A stretch of DNA of 64,000 nucleotides from Ailurus styani (Eukaryota > Chordata > Mammalia > Carnivora > Ailuridae), in contig LNAC01000108.1 in the NCBI GenBank assembly GCA_002007465.1, positions 754,417 through 818,416 on the forward strand, given 5' to 3'. Below the pieces are notes generated by a model, which worked only from the letters and a program-made list of their open reading frames with translations, was not told the origin of the DNA and searched no databases. Position 1 is the first letter of the stretch. Every line of letters begins with the position of its first letter. The position numbers and the translations under genes were made by a program. Positions 50,941-63,100 of the stretch are shown here, piece after piece.

Positions 50941-53934
50941 AAAAATCTAAAATTATTCTTATGTAAAGTAATAAAGTAGACAGGTCAATTCAAATAATAA
51001 AAACTGTATCTTATTTAAAATACAAAAGCCTATATCTATTTTCACCAGTCTGAGCACAATCAAGTTTGACTGCAACCCAAAATATACTATCCCTTATGTG
51101 AAGGTATGTGACAACGTTTACCTTACCAAATGAGTTTTAACATCAGCTCTCTTTTCAAATAAAAAGCACATACCCTGCTCCCCATTCAAGTATGTCTTCC
51201 GTTCTCAGGTGGACTGACCACCTGCAGCAGGAGTCCTCCGAGAGTGCCCTCCCCATTCCACAGCACACAACAATGCAGTTGTTAGCCTGCAATCCTCTGT
51301 ATTTGCCTCGTTCTTTCCCTCCAAGTCCTCACTGAGTTTTCAGTTAGGGCAGGGAAGCTAGGCCTTATTCGGGACAGCAAGGAACCTGAGTTCTTCTGAG
51401 GGAGAAGACATTCACCTTCACTATATATGCCTGGCAGGGCCACGGTGCACAAAAACCAGAAAGAGCAGCCTTAATTCAAGTTCCAGGTTTTTCTTCCTCC
51501 CTGATTATCAGTTACTGCCAAGGGGATTAAAAAAAATAGAGCTCCCTGTTGCACATGTACCATCCATAAGGGATACTATATCGTTTTGCATTCTCCCCAT
51601 TCTCCAAATTATCCTAGCCTGCATCCAGCCCCTTCTCACCCTCCAAATAAAATCTTTTCAGCACTGGTGTTCAAAAGCAACATTTTTATGGTTGATGGTT
51701 TACCAACTGTGAGATTTCCACAGTTGAGTCTTAAAAATTGCCAATCATTATCTAGCAGCAATGACAGATGATTAGGAGCAGTCAAATCCTCAGAATTCTT
51801 TCCCTAATAGGCAGCCATTTGAGAACTGCACTAGCTGACAGAACACAGAAACATTATCAGCTAAAGCCAAAACCAAATAAAGGCCCAGAACAAACATCCT
51901 GGCTCTCTCAAACCTGTCCAAAATCATTAAGGGAAAGGCAGTAAATGCAGGACTGTGGATCATGTCACTGCAGCTGACAATGATTAACAATAGAGACATG
52001 CAACCCCCATTTAGGTTAAAAGTCCAAAACTAGTCACACGCATCTCTTTTCTTGGGGAAAAATGAGACTATTATGCATTCTTTGTAGGTTTTGCAACCTT
52101 GTATGATGAGCACCCATTCCATTTCTTTCATCTTTCAGAAAGCACCGGTCTCTGTTCCAAAGGCCTAACAGTACGAAAATGCATTCTGGCATCACACCTC
52201 TGAACCTTAGACCATTCTCGTTAAAAAGAATAATTTTGGTTTGTAACAAGGAAAGACTATGAAATACAATGCAAGCACCTCGGTATAGTGTTGTTACTGC
52301 AACCCATTTATTCCCAGCTTTTTGAGTGAGTGAGAGACCCTCTACACTAAGATTCACAAATTATAGCTACTACATACAAATCGAAACTAGTAAGAATCGA
52401 CTTAAGTCACAGGTTTCTCATTTGAAAGTGCAAAAACCTATTCATCTTGAAATAAGCAGAAATGAAGCAAAATTAACCCCCCTCCCCAGTAATGTTCCTC
52501 AAGTCCATAGATTATAACAAGTACATTCTCTCAAAATTGTTGGCTGTTAGGAAATAAACCTGAGCTTTTATTTCTAAGCACTCAAATCACTAAATCACGG
52601 CAGCAAGTGTTGGCCACCGATTTAATGAATTATGCCACAGGAAAACCCCATCAGGGTTGTATGTCAATTTAGTGACACTGTTGTCACTAATACTGAGCAT
52701 TATGTTTGCACTGCATTGTATTATCAATATAGAGCTAAACTAGTCACGATTTGCTTTTTCAACTAACGGGAGAGTCAAGGTATTTGCTTGAACAGACTAC
52801 ATATTAAAGTACCAATTTGTCCCCACCTTGTGAATTGCCTGCCAAAGAGCAAGCCATTTTTCTTGATACAATGGAAGAAAATTCTCATAGTCATGAAGAG
52901 TTTTCACCGGCATTTATGCAAAGTAAACCAAACTTTCCAGTTACAGAGCAGAAAGCATTATACATGAAAGCTGTTTCTCATGCATGCTAGCTAAAAAACC
53001 AGCTCGGAGACCAAAGTTAGGTTGAATTGAGGTCTGGAACAACAGTCGATGCAAAGCTTACAAAGCTTAAGTCCTAAGCAACAAAAGAAGGTGCTTTTGA
53101 AGACTTTTTTTCTTTTTTTGGGTGAACATTTTGGATTATATAACATCACATCCCTAAAGCTAATAAGGGAACCAAATTCGAAAAGCTACTCTGAACATTT
53201 GCAGTTATCCTACAGAATACGACGAAGGCTTAGGATTGGGAAATGATTCCCAACATGTATTCAACTGCAGGCAAATCAACATGCCACACCACTTTCCCCC
53301 AGGTTTAGAGCATAGACATATTTAGGTAAGTCACATAACTTGAGCTATACACATTAGATTCCCACCTAAGCCCACGTTAGTAACAAAGGTATTCCCATGA
53401 AGCCCATTAAAAAAAAAAATTTTAATCACATTACAAAAAAAAAAACTGTACTTTCAGTCTTAATTCACTCAACCTACAGAATTACCAAGATTGCATTCTG
53501 AAATCGATATTGCTGACCTATGAGCAGGTCAGTTTGCTACAACAGAGACTCAGTATCACATGCTAGACAGTCCGTGTCAAGATGCTAAAAGCACTCTACT
53601 TCCCAAGTATGGTTTGATTCCCTCTCCCCCACACCACTGATATGCTCCAGGTTCTCTTCAGTTACAATGCAACTAAAGGAAACCACGCAACTGAATCAGA
53701 CATACCAAAGAATCAAGTTTGCACTTTTTATCTGAGAACTGCAACAGCACTGAATTCTGCCTGACAAATTACAGCTCTAAACCCAAACCCACGCAGCTTT
53801 GATAAAACTAGCTTTACCATACAAGTGTTAGGTGCTGCACTGTAATTTCATTGTCAGAAGTGTGATGTCAGAATGCCCACGGAATAAAAGTACATAGCAA
53901 GTCACCAAGTTAGATTATATTGCTTGTTACCTAC
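50941..53934. other. SINE-free DNA downstream of SFPQ
   Basis: Three kilobases with no SINE, L1 or LTR that I recognise. Open frames are short and in no consistent phase. It may be intron of long SFPQ transcripts. Confidence 0.6.
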
Positions 53935-54044
53935 CTGTATGCAGTCGGCAATGAGAATCTTGGAGCAAGCAGGAATACTACATCCGGGTCCTAATGTCCA
54001 TTGCCATTTGCGGTACTACGTTCCTCACAGTTACGCACTGCAGA
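53935..54044 (-). ncRNA. SFPQ: Possible cassette exon in the SFPQ downstream region
   Basis: On the minus strand a good donor (GCATACAG|GTAGGTAAC) lies at 53935. A plausible acceptor is GCCAGCATTTCTGCAG just above 54044; a nearer one (GGACATTAG at 53992) has no pyrimidine tract. The exon body is GC-richer than its flanks. The left edge is supported better than the right. Confidence 0.3.
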
Positions 54045-56676
54045 AATGCTGGCTAAACGCAGTTATGTAGCAGGCCACTACTTTAATAGTGCATAATTGC
54101 AGTCCAAGAACACCAGAAAACATTCCGCCACTACATAGTGGCTTGCCCAAGAAAAGCCAAGTATCTAAATTTTTGTCTGCCATAATATGCCACTTAGAAA
54201 AAATTGCACAGGCGTAACGTTACAATTTCCCAAATTATTATCTGTTTATATTAGTGGTACATAATACATCTATACATAGAGTGGTGGAGTTTATAGTACC
54301 TCTACTTAGGAGTTTAGTGTTCTAAGCCAAGAGGATTAGGGTTTCACTGACTGTGAGCCACTGAGTTAATCTTAGAAGGTACCTAACTAAATACACTGGG
54401 GTCTCTTAGAGAATGCAGTTTTTACAGATTAGGAGTAATAAGCTTAAAACGATCAGTGTTCCTCTTAAAATTATGAGGGAAAGTGGAGAAGAGGAAATGG
54501 GGGCAGGTGGTTATTTTAAATGAGAAAAATGGCTAAAATACTTCAAAAGTACTAGATTCCCTTTCCCACCCCACATTTCATTATCAGCTTTCAGGAAAAT
54601 TCCTTTTTAAGATGATTTAAATTCACATTAGTCTAAAAACTATCATATGCATTCCAAGACTTATTGAGTCTATTTGAATAGCTTACAACCCTTGGTACAC
54701 TGCTGTTTCAGTGATGAAAGGCAAAACTTAGTTGAAACTAAGCAACATAATTTGCTAAACGACGTTTAGCAATTCTACAGCCCACGGTAAGGCTATCAAA
54801 GCCACAACTTTCAGGAGAGTATCCATTAGCATCCTTCACCACTCTTCAAAGGTACAGTACTAACAAAAGCTTATTTTAGGGGTCTGTGCCAGCATCCCTT
54901 ATAAAGAAAGGCATGTAATCTGAAAAATAAACTGAAACATTAATTTTATAGGCAGATTTTCCCAGTTCCCCACCAGCCCCCGCCCACACACATTCAAGTT
55001 CACCCTCTGTGGGTGTCCCATGAACACCCCTTATTTTATCATTAGTGGAGTCCCTACCATACAATTCAATCAAATTGTAATGGATTCCTTTCAAATCCAG
55101 ACCCTTGTTTCCATACAGATAACCTCATACGTATCACCAATTGATGACTTAGGACAAAACTTCCTCATTGATAGAATAATGGTAGAACTACTACCCATTT
55201 CCAAGTGTCTTGGTGAAGAAATAATGAGCGTTTTCTAAGGAGATTCTTTTCCTTAATTAGCACACCATGTACCTGTCAGTCACACAAGCAGAACTGGGTG
55301 ACATGCCTATAATTATACTTCACTAGTGTTTTACTTTTAGCATTATCCAGTTTCCTATGCAGAAAGTGCTCAACTGTTTCAACAATAAGTTTCCCTTTGT
55401 ACTCAGGCACAATACTAAACTTCAGCATTTTAACCAAGATTTGATTTAGAATTTTACTTTTGCCAATTAGCACCAAGAACAGAGGTGAAAAGGAGGAAGA
55501 CATATTCCATAGTAAGAGCTCTGTAATGTACAAATTTGAATGGAAACATAACTAAGAACAAAGCCAAACCGTTCAATTACTTTACCTACTTTTAGGAAGC
55601 TGTTCCTCTGCTAACACATGTGCACTGGGAAAACAGGTTCCCGTTGTACTAACAGACAACTGTATCGATCTACTTTAATATTAAGTCAAAATGTCTTATC
55701 CTAATGGAAGGAGATTCAATGAAGTTGACAATCAACTGACAACACCATCGAAACACTCCAAAACTTTATGGTGGGAAGAAGGGCTATTTGTACTGTGTAG
55801 CATAAGCAACTCTCTGCAGATTTAGTGCTACATCAAAAGTCAACTATGGAAAAACAGGTTAACAAATATTTTACAGTAAGAATCGTTATCTGCAACCCTA
55901 TTTGTCATTAACAGTCACCACTAGTTCTTAGACAAGAGAACAAGTAGATTTTTATAGTCCTACAGATTTTGCCCACCAGCAGTAGCACAAGGAGATGTAA
56001 AAGTTACAGAGTACAAATGCATACATAGCTAAAGCTACTTTATGGTTACTACGCTTCTTACTTTCAGAGTTGCATTTGTCAGACTAAACCCCATCTTCAT
56101 AAATCACTTAAAGTAATACATGAAAAGGCTTCATGTTTAACAATCTTTAATTTCAAATGTGAAAGTTCAATACAAGCCATTTGTAGGGCTTGGGACTTGT
56201 TTTTTTAAAAACAAGAATGAAGGAATGCAACAGAATGATCTTTCCACTTTTTCTTCAGAAACTTTCAAGGAAAGGATAGATCATAGGGCCATAAAGATCC
56301 ATTTAGTCATACCCACTTTCTCCCCCTACCAATAGTCTTTCACCCATTCCATAATCTTAATACACATTCCTGAAGGAAGATTTACAGTTCAGCTTGCTTA
56401 CATTAACCATTTAAAAATACTTAGCACCAACTTGCTTCCTATAATGCCAAACAAATCAAATCATGAAACTACTTCAATATCCATTTCTTCTTTTTAAAAC
56501 AAGGGGGTACTTATTTGTAGAAAGCAATACTTAGCCTACAGATACATTTCCCAGAAATGGCATGTGCCATTTGAAGGCCTAGACACGCTCATGCTTTCAA
56601 AGTGGAATACCTAGCCTAATGTGCACAGAAGCATGAATGGCAAAGTTGAAGATCAATATTATAACTATTTTTTCTA
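54045..56676. other. SINE-free DNA between distal exons and SFPQ exon 10
   Basis: No mobile element recognised in 2.6 kb. It could be extended 3' UTR or intron of long SFPQ isoforms. I see no additional confident splice pair. Confidence 0.55.
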
Positions 56677-56987
56677 TTTATTTGAAGCACAGTAAAAAAA
56701 AAATTGGTACACTTTGGAAATTCAGTGGCACAAGGTACACTGCCATAACTTGAGGGACATTATACAGTTAAAAAAAAAAAAGGAAATAAAAAGAAAAAAA
56801 ATCCCGTTTGAAACACTGCATTACATAATTTTACCTGCCCAAACAGACCATTTACAAATATTAGGTCAATAAACTGCTAACATCCATAAAAAGGTAGCTT
56901 TCTTACTAAAATGCAAGAATTTAAAAGATTGGTATCTAAACAAGAAAAGACAAAAACAAACTGGAATGAAAAACCTAGATATCACAT
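56655..56987 (-). other. SFPQ: SFPQ proximal 3' UTR
   Basis: From the stop codon at 56988 to the first AATAAA on the minus strand (56682-56677), giving a UTR of about 330 nt. It includes A/T-rich runs at 56695 and 56770. The end is a prediction. Confidence 0.55.
56677..56682 (-). terminator. Polyadenylation signal AATAAA, SFPQ proximal
   Basis: AATAAA in CTTCAAATAAATAGAAA, the first canonical signal after the stop. Confidence 0.55.
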
Positions 56988-57125
56988 CTAAAATCGGGGC
57001 TTTTTGTTTGGGCCTTCATACTCTTCTCTCCCTCTACCATATCCTGCTGGAGTTCCAGGCCCCATTCCTCTAGGACCCTGTCCACCCACAGGTCCCGCAC
57101 CTCCCTGCCCAAAGCGCTCAGTACG
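56988..57125 (-). CDS. SFPQ: SFPQ exon 10 (C-terminal 45 residues and stop)
   Basis: The acceptor is GTTCCAATAG, the frame starts [15 protein letters not shown] and ends EGPNKKPRF with TAG at 56990-56988. Confidence 0.97.
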   Translation of the reverse strand, partial: RTERFGQGGAGPVGGQGPRGMGPGTPAGYGRGREEYEGPNKKPRF

Positions 57126-60100
57126 CTATTGGAACAGTAATTAACAGTTCATTATATGTAGTTGATGTCCATGTGTGTTAAGTAAATATTTTAGAAGGTT
57201 CCGTAGTCAACGTTCGTCGATACAATCACCAATGAGTCGATCCACAGGTACCGGGAACATAGAAAGGAAAAAAGGGTAATTTGAAAATTAGTTTACGATA
57301 ATACATGCCTTGTGGTATGTTCCCACTTGAGCCATTCTCATACACCTGTTTCAAAGAATAGGTCTTCCCTGTAGTGCTAAAAAATTTAAGAATTAGTGCA
57401 GATGTGAAAACCCATTCCAAAATGAGTTTTAAGAAATTTCACATCAGATTAACCCACTGGAAAAGCTTGCAAACTTCTCACTTTCAAGGTCTGAACAGGA
57501 AATTTAATTTCCAAGTAAGCCTAACAAGCCCAACCAGACAGATTCAATGCACTCAATGAAGTGACAAAGACCTACTCACCAGTTAGTGGCATGAGCTGCG
57601 TAAGAAACCTTGTGCTTTTCAAGATCTTAAGACACATCTGCTAAGTTGCAGAAATCTTAAAACGTTCAAAGTTTTAATAAAATGCTACCAGACTACAAAA
57701 AGAAAAAGCATAAAAGACTAATAGATTTAGTCACTTAACCGGCACAGTAACTTCATTAAAAAGTGTTGCCATTTCTCACAGGTATACCACCTTCAGAACC
57801 ATCACTACATAACGAGAGACAATTATGTTCACAGTAGTAGTCTGTATTGTTGCAAATTGAATATACAGCCCACCCCCACACCGGCCCAGCTTTTCCTTCA
57901 GGTCTTTGAAAGTCCACTGGTTAGCTATGATTCCACGTTTTCGTTATCTCCCAAACAGCCTAAACACCAAGCTCAAGTAACTGCAGTAAAGCAGGATTTC
58001 ATTACTCCACCTAGTTTTAAGTACTTCTAATCTGAGAAATCTGTATTCCCCAAACAGAAACACCCTATAGATATGCAAAGCACAGAACCCTCACCTATCT
58101 TTCAAATTCCATTCAAAATAAATTACTGAAAGCAAAACTCCACAAAAATGGGGGGGAGGGGGGAAAGCATCAGGGTAACTGTTCCTATACATAGTTCCAA
58201 CAGGTTTCCTACTAAATACTATAGGACTACTTAAAAAACTAAACATCTATCCTTTAAACTATTTCTCAAAATCGTAAAAATGTCAGGGTTTTAATGCATT
58301 ATGCTGTGTATCTCAAAAGCTCTAAGAAAATTTTGGGGTTTCACAATTATGTTATTACATCATCTTAAAACCCTACCTGTTACAAGGGACATACAAAGAA
58401 CCTTAATTGTGGGAACATCACGTCAAATTAGATTTTACAAATTTGATACAGACCTACAATCTACCAGGTAAACCAAAATGTTACCCACAGTATTTTTAAA
58501 ATTCAATTTAAAAAAAGCTAGTAACACTATGTTTTAACCCAACCAAGTATTTATAATTCTAATTCTCAAAAAACCTTAAGTAGATTTTTAATAGATTAAG
58601 CCCCGTATTAAATCCTTATACTTCTACATGCAAAATTAATCTAACTTACGTGCTGAAGCTTCCCTCCTTTGCCAAAAGTTTGCAGGTGAACCAATCAGAT
58701 TCAGTTCAGTCATGAAAATGCACTCTTCCCTAAACCCACCTCTAAATCCAATCAATATTCAATTTTCCTACGGATTTATAAAGCCCTAACACAGCCACTC
58801 AGACCAATTCACTTGGTGATTCTAAAGCATCCTCACAGGCTATCTGTACAGTTAAAATATGAAAGCATCAAGAAGGTTCAGATCAAATGCACACAACTAG
58901 TATGCTTAAAACTGGCACTGATTTTTGCTATCCTGTAGCAAAATAGAGATGTCAGTTTATTTTAGAAGGTGCACCTAGTGACAGGCCCAACAAGTGGGAA
59001 ACGACGAGTCAAAACAGTGAACAACTCCCTTTTCATGGGTAGAAACCACACCAAATATAGATCAAAGTCCTACACATCACTAAAACATGCCTAAAACTAT
59101 AAACTACAAGTCTGAGTCATACTTATGGCAAATATCAGCTTAATGAATGACAGTTTGCCATTTGATTACTCTCACTTGGAATGTAGAATAATCAGGTACA
59201 TCATCTAACATTTAGAATTTGGATATGCCATGTGCTAGAGTGCAAAAGTACACAAGCAATATAATAGAAAGCACCTATGCCTACTTATTGCCAGAGAGAA
59301 CTCCAACATACTATTGACAGCATTGACTTCTTGTCGGCAACCATTTCTGTTTAGGTTACCGCACACTGAGTTCTTCTACATTGCCAAAGTACTCCTCAAT
59401 GTTATGATTTACATGATAAGGGAACTAAAAAGAAGTCCAGTTACCTACTTAAAAAAAAACAAAAACAAAAAACAAAAAACGAAACACACACACGTAAGTT
59501 GTGAAAAATGAGAATTTCCTTTGTACTACGTCATACAGGATACATTACCATGTCGCTTCCCATCATGGAACCACTCATGGTTGCTGGTGGGACTCCAGGA
59601 TTAGCTTCATAACCTATGCCACCACCACCACCTAGAGGTGGAAATTTCTGGCCTCCTGAACCATAGGGATCTAGGAAACAAAAATGCTGGTTACAACTCA
59701 ACCAGAACACTGCTCTCTAATGGTATTGCTAATTTGATTTTCATGCTTACCTCCCATGTTCATTGCTCCTCCACCACCCATTCTCATGTCTCTTTCTCTC
59801 TGCAAGAAAAATAAATAAATAAAAATAAACCCTTTCATACACCTGTACTATTCCTGTACTAACAATTCTTGAGAAGACAAAAAAATTTTCCAAAACTTAA
59901 AAAGAGGCTAAGACTACATGTAAAACCAATATTCTGAAACCAATTGTTGAGACTCAATTATGAGAAAACCCATAAAGCTCCTTCCCAACCAATGAAATCT
60001 TTAGGACCAGCTAAGAAAATAAAACTTAATTAATTAAGCATATTAATCATGATAGTAACACACTTGTAAAAAGAATAGCAGTGAAGTGAAATCTCATGAC

Positions 60101-63100
60101 TTAATTGAGTAAAATTTCATTTTAGGTACCTACAAGTTTTGTAGACAACTCCAATTACACTTCAAAAGAATTTTACTTACTGGATCCATGTAGCCCATCC
60201 GGCTATAACTTTCCTCTCTTTGGCGTCTCATTTGTTCTTCCATTTCACGCTGACGAATCATCATCTCTTCTTCCCTTCTACGTCGTTCTTCTTCTTGCCT
60301 GCAAATATTCATCAAGCATATAAACTAAACTGTCATTAACATCTTTTAAAAGCCAATTTGAGGGGCGCTTGGGTGGCTCAGTGGGTTAAAGCCTCTGCTT
60401 TCGGCTCAGGTCATGATCTCAGGGTCCTGGGATCAAGTCCCACGTTGGGCTCCCTGCTCAGCAAGGAACCTGCTTCCTCCTCTCTCTGCCTGCCTCTCTG
60501 CCTACTTTGTAATCTCTGTGTCAAGTAAATAAATAAAATCTTAAAAAAAAAATAAAATAAAAGCCAATTCGAAGAAAGCTAGTAATTTGGCTCAAGAGTT
60601 TTACAAAGTCTGTTAGAGCAAACACACATGCATGACTATAGAATAGACTTAGATTCATTCTGGCAAAAAAAACAAACAAACAAACAAACAAAAAAAAACA
60701 CAGGAGTCATTAATCAAACCTTATATCCTACTCCAACTTTATGTTAAACCAACACCGACACAGTATTTTATCTCTCTGTACTGCACTAGACTCACCTGCA
60801 AAATTCAGGCCTATCTTTTCCTCTTTTTTCCTCTGCTTCCTCCCAGATTTTTTTTTCCTATTTGCTTTTTTCCTTTTTCCTATCTGCTTCCTCCCAGAAG
60901 CAAAGACTTATTAGCTCAACAAAATTTTACCTTAGTTGCATTTCTTTACGTTTCTGCATTTCTTGATTGTGAAGTTCTTCCATGCGTCTTAATTCTTCCT
61001 GACGTCTCATCAGATCTGAACATTAGAAAATTGTCTTGAATTCACATCAATGGGGTTCTAAAAAATTCTAAAAGCAACTGATCCTATCAGTGAAATTTAC
61101 ACAAAAGGGTCGTTTACCTTGACGTAAAAGATTTGCCTGATGTTCATGATAGGCATCTTCCATTTCACTTTCCAATTTGTCTTTTGCATCTTTCATGTTT
61201 TTTTCAACTTGCTCCCTTTGTTGTTTTTCCATTTCATCCAGGGATTTCCATCGCTGAGAATATTCATACTCAAATGTGCCATGCTGGGCAAAACGAGGAG
61301 GCGTTTCTCTCTCCCTGACAATATTTAAACATGAACCAATTTGTGGACACACACAAGAAATACTACCTACCTGATTGACCTAAAAACACAGATGTCCCCC
61401 TTGGACTATCACATGTAAGAAACGCCAAAAGGCGAAGACCCCCCTGGTTCATGTAAAATAGCCTACATTAAAAATGGCATGGTCCCGGGGAGCCTGGGTG
61501 GCTCACACAGCCTGACTTGATTTTGGCTCAGTCTACGAGAGTAAGACCCCTACCCGTCCTGCGGCAGAAGTCTACATAAGATTCTCTCCCCCTCTACCCC
61601 CACCTACCCCCACGCCACATGTACTTGCCCATACTAATAAATAAATCTTTACAAAATAATAAACAACAGATCCCAAATCCTACCTACCCCATTTCCTAAT
61701 TTTATTTCCTCTAACCAAATTCCTATTCAAAGAGTACTTTTTTTTCAGTCCTCAAAATGATACATATTCATCATGCAGTTGTTTAAAGGTCAAACAAAAC
61801 TGCATATAAAATACACCTATCTCAGCAACAAACATTAAGTCTCTGACTATCTCTGCTTCAAAACCTCTAACGTCCTAAACCTTAGATTTCTATCAGGCAC
61901 ATGCATTTCAAAGAATTTCACATTCTCTAAGCAGAACTGAAAAATTATTACAGGTTCTTATTTGCAGTTAAAAAATGCTTAGATTAAATCAATCTTACTT
62001 TTGATACATTGGATTCTTCTGTGCAAGTTTCTCAGGAAGGCCATCTTCATCATCTAATTGTTCAAGTGGTTCCACAATGACTGGACGAGGAGTTCTAGTA
62101 ACAAAAATGGTTCCATCTTAACTGGTTTCAGTTTTACCCCAACTTTTTCATCCAAGTTAATAAGTAAAAATTAGGATAAGCACATGAACTTACGTTGTCA
62201 GTAAGAAAACACCTTCACTGCATCTTTCAAAGGCTTTTCTTGCTGCTGGTTTAGAAGCAAATTCAACAATGCCTTTTCCTGTAGATCTCCCACGATCATC
62301 CACAATTACAACAGCCCTTTCAATAGGACCAAATTGGCTAAAGGCTTCTTCCAACAGTTCATTGGAAACATAAGGTGAAAGATTTCGAACAGAGAGGGCG
62401 GCAGCATGTGTGGCAAAGCGAACCCGAAGCTGTCTACCTCTCATGGGTGTATCATCAAGTTCAGCTTTGGCAATTTCAGCCAATGCCCTAGATTCCTGAA
62501 AGTATCAGACATACTTATGGTTAATATAACCTCAGCATCTGTTAACACCCACTCTAAAACTTTCAAAAGCCTAAGTCCCATTCCCTTTCTCCAGCTCAGT
62601 TCAAGTATCTGCAGGCAGCCCTCCCTGACACCACCCAGGATAGGTAAAGGTCTTACCCACCCACTCCTCTTTCTTAGTATCAACAATTATTCACAATACG
62701 ACAGTTGCATCTTTTTTGTAAAAATGATGAAAATTTTAAAGACCAACTTATTGCTGTTGGTTTGAACACTGGAGTTTGCAGTAGCAAAACACAAGGGAAA
62801 AACCCTCTAAATCCATATTTAAAAAAAACTCACAAGTTTAATAAACCCAAATCCTTTGCCTTTATTGATAAAAACTTCTCCTGGTTCTCCATATTTAGCA
62901 AATAGTCTTTTGAATTCATCCTCTGTGATATCAGCAGGTAGATTCCCAACAAACAACCGACAACGCTGAGTGTAAGTTTTCTCTCCAGGCCTCCTCAAGA
63001 GAGACAAGTTGGCTTTAAATCCCTAATGAAAAAGGAAGGAAATTTTCAGAAACCAGTAACCTAAGCAGAAAAATCCAGTAATAATGTTCGCTGTCCTCAG

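Noticed and set aside
62441..62765. Frames on both strands over SFPQ intron 2
   Set aside because: They cross splice sites or lie antisense to exon 3.
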